From the NCBI GenBank assembly GCA_016721505.1, contig JADKHX010000013.1, positions 1 through 64,000 of the forward strand: DNA of 64,000 nucleotides, written 5' to 3'. The position numbers and the translations under genes were made by a program. Shown here one piece after another: positions 29,209-37,325 of the stretch. Source of the DNA: Rhodocyclaceae bacterium. GTDB taxonomy: Bacteria > Pseudomonadota > Gammaproteobacteria > Burkholderiales > Rhodocyclaceae. The notes under the pieces were generated by a model. That model did not search any database. It was not told the DNA's origin and was given only the letters and a program-made list of their open reading frames with translations. Position 1 is the stretch's first letter; the number at the start of each line of letters is the position of its first letter.

Positions 29209-30160
29209 TTAGTTTGGTGCGGTAATAAATTTGCTCGCCACTGCGACTGTTTGGACAGGGTCTTCCTCCTGCGGCACATGCCCAAGTTGATCGAAAATCA
29301 CCAGCTGGCTGCCGACAATTTCACGATGAAATCGATGCGCTTTTCGACAGGGATCAAGCGATCCTTGCCCCCACAAAATTAATGTCGGCATCTTCAATTG
29401 GGGAATCAAATCCGCTTTGTCTCCCCGTTTTGTTTGTGTAAAACGCAAGCCGAGCGCGCGTCGATTGCCCTCGCGTCGCGCCAGGTCATAGTAGCGGTCA
29501 ACCAGCGCCGGCGATACCTTGGACGGATCGCCATAAACATTTGTCAGGCTGCCTTCAATCAAGCTACGCGGTAGAACATTCGACATCAACCGATTAACAC
29601 CGGAAATCTTCGCGATTCGAAATCCGAGCGGAACGAGATTCGAACTGAAATGCATAGCCACCGGCATCAACCAAGATCAAACGCTCAACACGCTCGGGAT
29701 AGCTGGCCGCGCTTGCCCAGGCAATATTGCCGCCTAATGAATTTCCCACCAGAATAAAGGTCTTCACGCCAATCGCATCGAGCGTCGCGGCAACGAATTT
29801 GCTGTAGCTGCTGAGTTGATAGTCATCGTCTGGCGCGGGGCCAGTGAGGCCAAATCCGGGCAAATCAAAGCGTATTACGCGGCGCTCTTTGGCCAACACA
29901 CCAACCCAGCCGTCCCAAGTATGCAAACTTGCCGAAGTACCGTGCAGCAGCACTATGGGTGTCAGGTCGTTTTTCGGGCCTTCGTCACGAATATGGACCT
30001 GCATGCCATTTACGGCAATGAAGCTTGATGGCGGCGTGGCCCAGCGTGCTTTTAGCGCCTCGACAGGGACATCGGGTGCCCAGAATGCAACTAGCACACC
30101 GATCACAATGACAAGAATCGTGGCAACAAATACTAATGACGCTCGAACTATGTAGCGCAT
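29209..30160 (-). pseudogene. Alpha/beta hydrolase, frameshifted
   Basis: An N-terminal membrane anchor (VFVATILVIVIGVLVAFW) precedes an alpha/beta hydrolase fold with oxyanion loop LLHGTSAS and nucleophile elbow VGNSLGGN. The frame breaks near 29643, where dropping one T joins GGYAFQ to SNLVPLGFRIAKIS. A second, compensated pair of shifts appears at 29341-29372: as written the protein reads LWGQGSLDPCRKAHRF, but the other frame gives the canonical WGKDRLIPVEK with the expected acid. The His of the triad is in LGHVPQEEDP. Correcting all three gives 316 residues. The changes at 29341-29372 sit in homopolymers, which points to indel errors. Confidence 0.7.
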
Positions 30161-30316
30161 ACGCAATGACTTTCTGTGCGAGGAAATTTAGGTCTCGCAT
30201 TATGCGTGAATGCCATCCCGGCGAGTCTGTTTGGGTAATGTGCGAGGGACAGGTGACAAACGCCAAATACAGTTATGGCTTGGCGCCGGGCGGGCGACAC
30301 TGCGCGACCAAAAATT

Positions 30317-30341
30317 CACCGTTGGTGCTGGTAACCCGGCC
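30317..30341 (+). repeat. Diverged short dispersed repeat upstream of the NYN gene
   Basis: CACCGTTGGTGCTGGTAACC keeps the core TTGGTGCTGG, but both flanks have drifted. It lies in the gap before the gene at 30388, about 45 bp upstream of its start, so it may affect that gene's leader. Confidence 0.45.
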
Positions 30342-30387
30342 TTGTGCGTGAGACACTACAGACCTTACCTTTACTGTGTTGAATCTC

Positions 30388-31230
30388 ATGGCTGGAAATC
30401 CTGAAATTACGAATATGGCGCTGTTCTGCGATTTTGAAAATATCGCGCTCGGCGTGCGTGATGCCAAGTACGCACAGTTCGATATCAACAAAGTGCTCGA
30501 ACGCTTGCTGCTCAAAGGCAGCATTGTGGTTAAAAAGGCTTATTGCGATTGGGCGCGCTACAAAGATTTCAAAGCGCCGATGCATGAGGCCGCATTTGAG
30601 TTGATCGAGATTCCGCATGTGCGCCAATCGGGTAAAAATTCCGCCGATATCCGCATGGTGGTGGATGCGCTCGACCTTTGCTATACCAAAGCGCACGTCG
30701 ATACCTTTGTCATCATCAGCGGCGATTCGGATTTCTCGCCACTGGTTTCCAAACTACGCGAAAACAATAAACGGGTGATTGGTGTCGGCGTGAAAGCGGC
30801 CACCTCGGATTTGCTCTCGGCAAATTGCGATGAGTTCATTTTTTACGACGACTTGGTCCGCGAATTGGAAGCCAAATCCAAGCGCATCGCCAAGAAAATA
30901 CCGGCGAAAAGCGAACCGAAAAAAGTGACTGAAGCGAAATCTGGTGATGAAAAACCGGAAATACCGAAGCGTGAAGGCGCGCGCGAAGAAGCACTCGATA
31001 TGCTGGTCGAAACGGTCGAGGCGATGATTGCCGAACGCGGCGAAGAGAAAATTTGGGGCTCGATGGTCAAGCCGACTTTGCAGCGCCGCAAGCCAGGTTT
31101 TACCGAGTCCTACTACGGTTATCGTTCGTTTCGTGATCTGCTCGAAGACGCCAAAAAACGCAAGCTGTTGGAAGTCGAACGGGATGAAAAATCCGGCCAG
31201 TATTTGATTCGCTTACCGGCAGAAGAATGA
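30388..31230 (+). CDS. NYN-domain protein with C-terminal OST-HTH/LOTUS domain
   Basis: This 280-residue protein starts with a PIN-like NYN nuclease domain: the acidic motif ALFCDFENIALG, SADIRMVVDAL and SGDSDFSPLVSKLRE supply the usual metal-binding aspartates. A charged Lys/Glu linker (about 160-195) leads to an OST-HTH (LOTUS) RNA-binding domain (WGSMVKPTLQRRKPGFTESY). Such proteins are predicted RNA nucleases or binders, of the DUF88/YacP-like group. I start at the ATG at 30388 and discard a TTG four codons earlier. A methyltransferase gene follows after 10 bp, so the two are probably cotranscribed. Confidence 0.85.
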   Translation: MAGNPEITNMALFCDFENIALGVRDAKYAQFDINKVLERLLLKGSIVVKKAYCDWARYKDFKAPMHEAAFELIEIPHVRQSGKNSADIRMVVDALDLCYTKAHVDTFVIISGDSDFSPLVSKLRENNKRVIGVGVKAATSDLLSANCDEFIFYDDLVRELEAKSKRIAKKIPAKSEPKKVTEAKSGDEKPEIPKREGAREEALDMLVETVEAMIAERGEEKIWGSMVKPTLQRRKPGFTESYYGYRSFRDLLEDAKKRKLLEVERDEKSGQYLIRLPAEE

Positions 31231-31240
31231 GCGCATAAGC

Positions 31241-32062
31241 ATGACGTTGATTCCCGGAATCCGACCCGAGCAGTCGGTCGAGTTGCTCAAAGAATTGCAC
31301 ATCCTGACCCGCGACGGCAAACTCAATCAAGACTCGCGGCGCAAGCTCAAACAGGTTTATCACCTCTATCAATTCATCGAGCCTTTGCTGGCCGAAGTGC
31401 TTGCCGATCAAGGTGATGTCAAGCTTGCCGATCACGGCGCAGGCAAGTCCTATCTCGGCTTTATTCTTTATGACTTGTTTCTGAAAAGTAAAACTGTCGG
31501 GCAAATTTACGGCATCGAAACACGCAGCGATTTGGTCGATAAATCCCGCGAACTGGCGCAACGATTGGAATTTTCGCGCATGAGTTTTCTCAATCTGTCG
31601 GTTGCCGAATCGACGCGCGATACTTCATTGCCGGACAGCATTGATGTCGTCACTGCATTACACGCCTGCGATACCGCGACCGATGACGCGATACGTTTTG
31701 CCCTCGAAAAAGATGCACGTTTCATCGTGCTGGTGCCATGCTGTCAAGCCGAAGTCGCTGCGGTGTTACGCAAAAACAAAAACGAATCCTTCGCCCGCAC
31801 CGCACTTTCAGAAATCTGGCGGCATCCGATACACACCCGCGAATTCGGCAGCCAGGTAACCAACGCCTTGCGTTGTCTGCTACTCGAAATGCACGGCTAC
31901 AAAATCACCGTCACCGAGCTCACCGGCTGGGAACATTCGATGAAAAACGAACTCATCATCGCCCGCCGCGCAGGTGCGCCGCGCGGCAACGCACGCGAAC
32001 GCAGCCAGGCAATTTTGCAGATGTTGAATCTTGAGGAAATGAGCGGGCGGTTTTGTTATTAG
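31241..32062 (+). CDS. SAM-dependent methyltransferase (Methyltransf_32-like)
   Basis: This 273-residue Rossmann-fold methyltransferase has motif I LADHGAGKSYLGFIL (near residue 66) and an acidic strand end (IYGIETRSDLVD). The distinctive ALHACDTATDDAI and VLVPCCQAEV segments follow. These two Cys/His segments are typical of Methyltransf_32 (TRMT13-like) proteins, some of which modify RNA. The close pairing with the NYN-OST-HTH gene makes an RNA substrate reasonable, but this is inference. The stop at 32060-32062 abuts a long-form repeat. Confidence 0.75.
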   Translation: MTLIPGIRPEQSVELLKELHILTRDGKLNQDSRRKLKQVYHLYQFIEPLLAEVLADQGDVKLADHGAGKSYLGFILYDLFLKSKTVGQIYGIETRSDLVDKSRELAQRLEFSRMSFLNLSVAESTRDTSLPDSIDVVTALHACDTATDDAIRFALEKDARFIVLVPCCQAEVAAVLRKNKNESFARTALSEIWRHPIHTREFGSQVTNALRCLLLEMHGYKITVTELTGWEHSMKNELIIARRAGAPRGNARERSQAILQMLNLEEMSGRFCY

Positions 32063-32154
32063 ACCTTGGTTCTGGTGCGCAGTGTCGGCTTTGCACAGCC
32101 GACCCGCGCTGCCAGCGCAAAGCAGTGCTTTGCGAAACCCCTGCGCCACCGCTG
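32061..32154 (+). repeat. Long dispersed repeat (diverged copy) between the methyltransferase and DedA genes
   Basis: About 94 bp alignable with the long copies in dnaE2 and parC. Hairpin 1 is GTCGGCT-TTGCAC-AGCCGAC and hairpin 2 is GCAAAGC-AGT-GCTTTGC; both keep full pairing through compensatory changes. It stays open in the same frame as the coding copies (RKAVLCETPAPP). Confidence 0.7.
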
Positions 32155-32243
32155 TAAATTCGCTTAATGAGCAAGCCTTGCTTGATTTCTGCACGAACGC
32201 CCACATTTACGTCTGCCACGTCGCTCCAAAGCATAAGTAACCA

Positions 32244-33167
32244 ATGGAATTTTCTGACATCAGCCGCGCCATCCAAACCGATGCAGCTTTGGTCGCATTT
32301 TTCAATGTGCTGCTGCAACAACTCGGTTTGCCGGTTCCTGCTGTGCCCACTTTGATGGTGATCGGCAGTCTCGCGGTGATGCCCTCGACGGTACTACTTG
32401 CCCTTGCCGCTGCGGTTGCTGCGTCGGTAATCGCCGACGCACTTTGGTACGGCGCTGGTCGCGTGTTTGGCTATCGCTTGCTCAATGGCCTATGCCGTCT
32501 GTCGATCAATCCCGGTTCTTGCGTGACGCAAACCGAATCCCGCTTTGTGCGTTGGGGCGTTTGGTCATTGGTCATCGCCAAATTCATTCCCGGCTTCTCG
32601 ACCGTTGCACCGCCAATTGCTGGATCGTTAAAGATGCCGATCGCTAGTTTTCTATTGGCATCCGGCATTGGTGCTGCGTTGTGGGCTGGTCTGGCGCTGA
32701 CTGCAGGCTGGTTGGCACGCGACGAATTGTTGCGCTTGGTGAATTTCTTCAATGGCAACGGCACCAGTTTTATTGCGGTCGCCGCCAGCATCATCGGAGT
32801 CTGGATATTGTGGAAATTCTGGCAAAAATACCGCTTTGACAAGCTCGCGGCAGTTCCGCGTATTTCGGTTGAGGAGTTAGCGCATTTGATGCAATCCGAC
32901 ACGCCACCATTGGTGCTCGATTTACGCGGTGCAGTTATGGCAAGCGAGGGCGTGTTGATTGCTGGTGCGACGGTGACTGAGCAAAGCCAACTCGCGGTTG
33001 CGGTAAGTCACTGGCCGAAAAACTCACTGGTTGTCACCCTTTGCGCCTGCCCGCAGGACGCAACAGCTGTGATGGCTGCACAAACGATTATGGCCATGGG
33101 CTATCACCATGTGAAACCACTGAAAGGTGGCTTTGATGCTTGGTTGGCGCACAAGCAAGGGCGCTAG
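32244..33167 (+). CDS. DedA-family membrane protein fused to a rhodanese domain
   Basis: This is a 307-residue fusion. Residues 1-190 form a DedA/VTT domain (KFIPGFSTVAPPIAGSLKM is the signature loop); DedA proteins are proposed lipid scramblases or flippases important for proton motive force and envelope stress. Residues about 205-305 form a rhodanese domain with the CxC active-site loop LCACPQDATA (Cys267, Cys269) and the terminal GGFDAWL. The arrangement puts the sulfur-transfer domain after the last membrane helix. DedA-rhodanese fusions are known in Proteobacteria, so this is an established architecture. A long repeat lies in its upstream leader. Confidence 0.9.
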   Translation: MEFSDISRAIQTDAALVAFFNVLLQQLGLPVPAVPTLMVIGSLAVMPSTVLLALAAAVAASVIADALWYGAGRVFGYRLLNGLCRLSINPGSCVTQTESRFVRWGVWSLVIAKFIPGFSTVAPPIAGSLKMPIASFLLASGIGAALWAGLALTAGWLARDELLRLVNFFNGNGTSFIAVAASIIGVWILWKFWQKYRFDKLAAVPRISVEELAHLMQSDTPPLVLDLRGAVMASEGVLIAGATVTEQSQLAVAVSHWPKNSLVVTLCACPQDATAVMAAQTIMAMGYHHVKPLKGGFDAWLAHKQGR

Positions 33168-33182
33168 TCACTCACCAAATTT

Positions 33183-33209
33183 GCCAGTTGGTGCTGGTGG
33201 CACGCTGTC
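33183..33209 (+). repeat. Short dispersed repeat between convergent DedA-rhodanese and GFA genes
   Basis: GCCAGTTGGTGCTGGTGGCA followed by CGCTGTC matches the consensus with two mismatches. It fills most of the 44-bp gap between two convergent genes. Confidence 0.75.
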
Positions 33210-33211
33210 AT

Positions 33212-33574
33212 CTACTTCATCGCTGCGCCAATCGCCTGCCTTACGGGTATTCCGATTGGATCAAAATCGTGCAGGCAATGCACGTTGATGCCAAAAGTAT
33301 CCGGCGTAACGCGCTTACGGTGGAAGGGATAAATGCCGCAAATTTTGCAGAAAAAATGTCGCGCAGTTTTGGTATGAAATTGATACTCGGTGAGCGACTC
33401 GGCACCGGCAATTAATTTGAATTGCGCTTCTGGCACTTTGACCATTAAGGCATTTTTGCGTTTGCAAATCGAGCAATCGCACATGGTGAGTTCAGGAAAA
33501 TCCGTCTCGATTTCAAACCGAACAGCGCCGCAATGGCAACTGCCCTGGTAGTGTTTTAGCGGTCGCTTGGTCAT
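33212..33574 (-). CDS. GFA/CENP-V-family zinc protein
   Basis: This 120-residue Mss4-fold protein has the family's Cys pattern: GSCHCGAVRFE near residue 12, CDCSICKRKNA near 33 and FFCKICGIYPF near 75. The family is named for glutathione-dependent formaldehyde activation, but most members, including short ones like this, have no proven activity and may simply bind zinc and a thiol adduct. It is convergent with the DedA-rhodanese gene and about 70 bp from the next minus-strand gene. Confidence 0.85.
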   Translation of the reverse strand: MTKRPLKHYQGSCHCGAVRFEIETDFPELTMCDCSICKRKNALMVKVPEAQFKLIAGAESLTEYQFHTKTARHFFCKICGIYPFHRKRVTPDTFGINVHCLHDFDPIGIPVRQAIGAAMK

Positions 33575-33644
33575 GGTTCGGGACTTAATTGTTACGCGCG
33601 GAAATCAGGCGCAAAAGTTTTGATTGGCTGGGCGTTGGTGACGA

Positions 33645-34091
33645 TTAAATTGGCGCAGGAAAAGTATCACGTATGGTAAATGCTGCCGCGTTTGGTCCAT
33701 CACGGCGCAGGCATTCAAGTCGCGCGATGGCTTCTGCTTCGGTCGGCCGATGGCCAGTCGGCACCCACCACAGCACCAGATGCGCTTCGCGCATTTTGTC
33801 GAACCATTCCTTGCGCCGCTGCATGATTTCGACATGCCCCGCGCCATAGGCGTAGTCGCGCAGCGCGGCGACGTCCGTCCATACCGAAATGTTGATCAGC
33901 ACGTCATCGCCCATCGGGCGTAGCGTCGTGGCATCGCCTTCGGCGGTTTGCAAGCGCCAGATAAAGCCCGGCGCGGCTTCGGCTAAGGCGTTGATGCGAT
34001 CAAGATTGGCCACAAAATCGGCCAAGAGCGGTGAATCCAGCGGCGCTTTCATCAGGGCAATATTTAATTGCGCCAATTCATAATTGCTCAT
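33645..34091 (-). CDS. DUF3291-family protein
   Basis: This 148-residue protein opens with YELAQLNIALMKAPLDSPLL and contains ISVWTDVAALRDYAYGAGHVE and WWVPTGHRPT, the recognisable pattern of DUF3291. The fold is probably ferredoxin-like, as in the related dimeric alpha-beta barrel monooxygenase-like proteins, but no function is established. It is complete, with its start 10 bp from the stop of the next upstream gene on the same strand, so the two are likely cotranscribed. Confidence 0.8.
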   Translation of the reverse strand: MSNYELAQLNIALMKAPLDSPLLADFVANLDRINALAEAAPGFIWRLQTAEGDATTLRPMGDDVLINISVWTDVAALRDYAYGAGHVEIMQRRKEWFDKMREAHLVLWWVPTGHRPTEAEAIARLECLRRDGPNAAAFTIRDTFPAPI

Positions 34092-34100
34092 GCGTTTAGC

Positions 34101-34496
34101 CTACTTGTTTGCAAATGCCTGAAGCATTGCTGCCATTTTTTGGTGAATCAAATTGACGGCTTTGAGCGGGCGCAGCATGACTTTGAAATCGACGATCTGA
34201 CCATCGGCATTCCATTTCATCATGTCAACACCATTGACTTTGATCCCGTCGATTTCAACTTCAAATTCCAGGATGGCGTCATTCGAGCTGACTAGCTCAC
34301 GCACATAATGAAAAGTGTCGTTGTAAAACACCTGAAACGCGGCACCGAGATACAACGTCGTTAGGGCTTTGCCTACCTGCGGTGCATGCACGACAGGTGA
34401 ATGAAAAACGGCCTCGTCGGCAATCAAGGTCTCGAGGCCTTTAGCGTTTTGTGTCGCCAATAATTGATGCCAACAATCAAGCGTATTGATACTCAT
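34101..34496 (-). CDS. NTF2-like (SnoaL-type) protein
   Basis: This 131-residue alpha+beta-barrel protein from the ATG at 34496 (SINTLDCWHQLL) has the usual SnoaL sequence of helix, LIADEAVFHSPV, and the strand block ILEFEVEIDGIKVNGVDMM ending in VDFKVMLRPLKA. NTF2-like proteins serve as small hydrolases, isomerases or ligand-binding units; the lack of a partner domain leaves the role open. An upstream in-frame start at 34532 adds 12 unrelated residues and is not favoured. Confidence 0.75.
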   Translation of the reverse strand: MSINTLDCWHQLLATQNAKGLETLIADEAVFHSPVVHAPQVGKALTTLYLGAAFQVFYNDTFHYVRELVSSNDAILEFEVEIDGIKVNGVDMMKWNADGQIVDFKVMLRPLKAVNLIHQKMAAMLQAFANK

Positions 34497-34570
34497 GCAA
34501 TTATTCCTTGCTAGTGTGTGGTTGATGAACATATTCGCAGCAGTCTGCTAAGCGCCTCTGCTGCGAATTG

Positions 34571-34666
34571 GCGCAATTGGTGCGGGCGTGGAATGTCGGC
34601 TCAATCCAGCCGAGCGGCTACACAGGCGCAAAGCAGTACTTTGCGAATTCCCTGTTCCGCCGCCTT
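34571..34666 (+). repeat. Long dispersed repeat between the SnoaL-like and DUF1499 genes
   Basis: This 96-bp copy is intergenic and antisense to both neighbours. Hairpin 2 reads GCAAAG-CAGTA-CTTTGC, and hairpin 1 keeps six of seven pairs. Although non-coding here, it has no stop in the frame used by DnaE2 and ParC. Confidence 0.8.
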
Positions 34667-34673
34667 GAAAAAT

Positions 34674-35171
34674 CTATGCCCCGAAGGCTGCGCGCACCGC
34701 TTCGATTCGCCCTCGGTTCACACCAAAGTCCTTATGCCCCAAGCGCGATGCCGAGCGCACATGAATCACGCCAGCTTTTTCGTCGAGATAAAACTCTACA
34801 TCATCGACAAAGCCAAGTAATTTCGAGGTGTATTCGGCGTACAAATACCCCGGTTTGCTATCAATCACCACGGCGGTCTGCATGCCACTGACAATACCTT
34901 TGAGTTTGGCAAACGCTGCCTGTCCATCGCCTGTATAGGTCAGTGGCGCGATCTGGTGATATTCCGTGGTCGCCTGACTGCTCACACAGTTCGGCGAACT
35001 TGGTGCCGGTTTAAGTTTGCCATCTTGCACGCCTAAGCCAACCGGGCGTTTGCCAGTGAGTAATCCCATTTGTCCTCCGAGTATCAATGCTGCAATCAAA
35101 ATACCAATGCCAATCAAAATCTTACGCCCCACAGATGCAAATCGCGATGCGCTGGAAATGGCTTGACTCAT
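34674..35171 (-). CDS. DUF1499 family protein, single membrane anchor
   Basis: This 165-residue protein from the ATG at 35171 is preceded by AAGGAG. It has one hydrophobic helix (about residues 18-35, ILIGIGILIAALILGG) and then a DUF1499 domain: PAPSSPNCVSSQ near residue 58, YLYAEYTSKLLGFVDDVEFY and the terminal RSASRLGHKDFGVNRGRIE. DUF1499 proteins are widespread in Proteobacteria and plastids, and their function is unknown. The frame to 35213 adds residues with no support. It is divergent from the acyl-CoA dehydrogenase gene. Confidence 0.85.
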   Translation of the reverse strand: MSQAISSASRFASVGRKILIGIGILIAALILGGQMGLLTGKRPVGLGVQDGKLKPAPSSPNCVSSQATTEYHQIAPLTYTGDGQAAFAKLKGIVSGMQTAVVIDSKPGYLYAEYTSKLLGFVDDVEFYLDEKAGVIHVRSASRLGHKDFGVNRGRIEAVRAAFGA

Positions 35172-35385
35172 TTGAGTTCTCCTTAATTCTTCGGTGCCGG
35201 GTAAGGATAGCATTCGGCCGATGTTGCGTCATTGTTGCGTCATTGTTGTGTCACTCGGCCAGCTTATCGCGCAGGTAATTTCCGGTGACGCGCAATCGCT
35301 GCGGTATCATATATAAGCTATTAAACCTACCAAACCGGTATTGCTCCCGCAGACCGTCAGCCATTCCAAAAATCAGGAGAATCCC

Positions 35386-37176
35386 ATGGGTCAATACACC
35401 GCGCCGCTACGCGACATTCAGTTTGTGATGCATGAATTGCTCGACGCAGAAAACGTGCTGAAACAAATTCCACGCTATGCCGACATCGATGCGGACACGA
35501 TTAATCAGGTGGTGGAAGAGGGCGGAAAATTTGCCTCCAAGGTGCTTTTCCCGCTGAACCAAAGTGGCGACCGCGAAGGCTGCCACTTGGATACAGCCAC
35601 ACATAAAGTCACCACGCCGACCGGCTTTGCCGAGGCCTACCGTCAGTTTGTCGATGGTGGCTGGGGCGCGCTGGCTTGTGATCCTGATTTCGGTGGCCAA
35701 GGTTTGCCGGTATTCGTCAATAACTGCATCTATGAGTTGATGAACTCGGCGAATCAGGCTTGGACCATGTATCCCGGCCTCTCGCACGGCGCCTACGAGT
35801 GCATTCACGCCCACGGCACGCCGGAGCAAAAGGCGATGTATCTGCCGCCGCTGACCTCTGGTGAATGGACCGGCACCATGTGCCTGACTGAATCGCATTG
35901 TGGTACCGACTTGGGACTGCTACGTACCAAAGCTGAGCCGCAAGCCGACGGCTCCTACAAACTTACCGGTGGCAAGATTTTTATCTCCGCCGGCGAGCAT
36001 GAAATGAGCAGCAACATCGTCCATTTGGTGCTCGCGCGCTTGCCCGGCGCGCCTAAGGGCACCAAAGGGATTTCGCTATTCATCGTGCCAAAATTTATCC
36101 CGAATGCCGATGGTTCGGTCGGCGCGCGTAACACCATTACCTGTGGCGCGATTGAAGAAAAGATGGGCATCCATGGCAACTCGACTTGCCAGATGAATTT
36201 GGACGAAGCTACCGGCTGGCTGATAGGCGAAGGCGGCAAAGGTCTCAACGCCATGTTCGTGATGATGAATGCTGCACGCTTGGGTGTCGGCATGCAGTCC
36301 TTGGGTCTGACCGAGGTGGCGTATCAAAACGCTGTGGCGTATGCCAAGGACCGCTTGCAAATGCGCAGCCTATCTGGGCCAAAAGCGCCGGACAAAGAAG
36401 CCGATCCGATCATCGTGCATCCCGATGTGCGGCGCATGCTGTTGTCGAACAAGGCCTATGCCGAGTGTGGTCGCGCCTTCACTTATTTCATCGCGTTGCA
36501 GATTGATCTGGAGTTGGGGCATCCCGATCCGGCAGTACGCAAAGACGCGGGAGATTTGGTTGCGCTGCTGACCCCGATCGTCAAAGCGTTTGTGACTGAG
36601 AACGGCTGGATTGGTACCTCGGAAGCCATGCAGGTTTTCGGCGGCCACGGCTACATTTCGGAATGGGGCATGGAGCAATATGTTCGCGATGCGCGGATCA
36701 ACATGATCTATGAAGGCACCAACGCGATTCAGTCGCTGGATTTGCTGGGCCGAAAAATTCTTCCCGACAATGGCGCGAAACTGAAGAAGTTCGGCGCGCT
36801 GGTCGAAGCCTTCATCAAGGAAAACGCCGCTGATGAAGCGATGAAGGAATTCATCGAACCACTGGCCGATGTGGCCGAAAAAGTGGGCAAGCTGACCATG
36901 GAGATCGGCATGAAAGCCTTCCAGAATCCCGACGAAGTCGGTGCCGCCGCCGTGCCATATCTCCGCGTCGTTGGACACATGGTGTATTCCTACTTCTTCG
37001 CCCGCATGGCCAAGATTGCGCTCGCCAAGCAGGATTCCGGCGATACCTTCTACAAGGCCAAACTGGCTACTACGCGTTTCTATTTCGCACGGTTGTTACC
37101 AGAGATCGCGATGCTGGTACGACAGGCGCGCTCGGGTTCTGGTGTGTTGTTGGCGCTGGAAGCAGATTTGTTCTAA
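35386..37176 (+). CDS. Acyl-CoA dehydrogenase with C-terminal extension
   Basis: This 596-residue flavoenzyme carries out the first oxidation step of fatty-acid beta-oxidation. It has the N-terminal MGQYTAPLRDIQFVMHELL segment typical of betaproteobacterial long acyl-CoA dehydrogenases. The substrate and FAD loop is MCLTESHCGTDLGLLRT, the catalytic-base region QVFGGHGYISEWGMEQ, and the signature RDARINMIYEGTNAIQ. A helical C-terminal domain of about 130 residues follows. The ATG at 35386 has CAGGAGA in front; a TTG at 35341 is rejected. A strong terminator closes the unit, so it is monocistronic. Confidence 0.9.
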   Translation: MGQYTAPLRDIQFVMHELLDAENVLKQIPRYADIDADTINQVVEEGGKFASKVLFPLNQSGDREGCHLDTATHKVTTPTGFAEAYRQFVDGGWGALACDPDFGGQGLPVFVNNCIYELMNSANQAWTMYPGLSHGAYECIHAHGTPEQKAMYLPPLTSGEWTGTMCLTESHCGTDLGLLRTKAEPQADGSYKLTGGKIFISAGEHEMSSNIVHLVLARLPGAPKGTKGISLFIVPKFIPNADGSVGARNTITCGAIEEKMGIHGNSTCQMNLDEATGWLIGEGGKGLNAMFVMMNAARLGVGMQSLGLTEVAYQNAVAYAKDRLQMRSLSGPKAPDKEADPIIVHPDVRRMLLSNKAYAECGRAFTYFIALQIDLELGHPDPAVRKDAGDLVALLTPIVKAFVTENGWIGTSEAMQVFGGHGYISEWGMEQYVRDARINMIYEGTNAIQSLDLLGRKILPDNGAKLKKFGALVEAFIKENAADEAMKEFIEPLADVAEKVGKLTMEIGMKAFQNPDEVGAAAVPYLRVVGHMVYSYFFARMAKIALAKQDSGDTFYKAKLATTRFYFARLLPEIAMLVRQARSGSGVLLALEADLF

Positions 37177-37198
37177 AGTTGATTTGCGGCGTTTAGCC

Positions 37199-37233
37199 AA
37201 AAGCCCCTACCTGTAGCCGGTAGGGGCTTTTTT
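37199..37233 (+). terminator. Rho-independent terminator after the acyl-CoA dehydrogenase gene
   Basis: A perfect 11-bp stem (AAGCCCCTACC at 37201-37211 with GGTAGGGGCTT at 37219-37229) closes a seven-base loop and runs into TTTTTT. It lies 24 bp after the stop codon. It is the clearest terminator in the window. Confidence 0.9.
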
Positions 37234-37280
37234 ATTGCCTCGGACCTCACTGACCGAGTGAATGCATTTACTTGCAATCT

Positions 37281-37312
37281 TCGAATAGCTGTATAAAAAT
37301 ACAGTTATTCGA
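37281..37312. promoter_or_regulatory. LexA (SOS) box upstream of the imuA-imuB-dnaE2 operon
   Basis: CTGTATAAAAATACAG at 37289-37304 matches the CTGT-N8-ACAG LexA consensus. It sits inside a longer palindrome (TCGAATA ... TATTCGA, 37281-37312) with one central asymmetry. It lies 22 bp before the imuA ATG, where a repressor would block transcription. imuA-imuB-dnaE2 cassettes are classic LexA targets. Confidence 0.9.
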
Positions 37313-37325
37313 AATAAGGCAAACC

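Noticed and set aside
27872..30160. Programmed ribosomal frameshifting in the broken genes
   Set aside because: No slippery heptamer with a following structure is evident, the shifts differ in direction, and conserved motifs are restored by simple one-base corrections.
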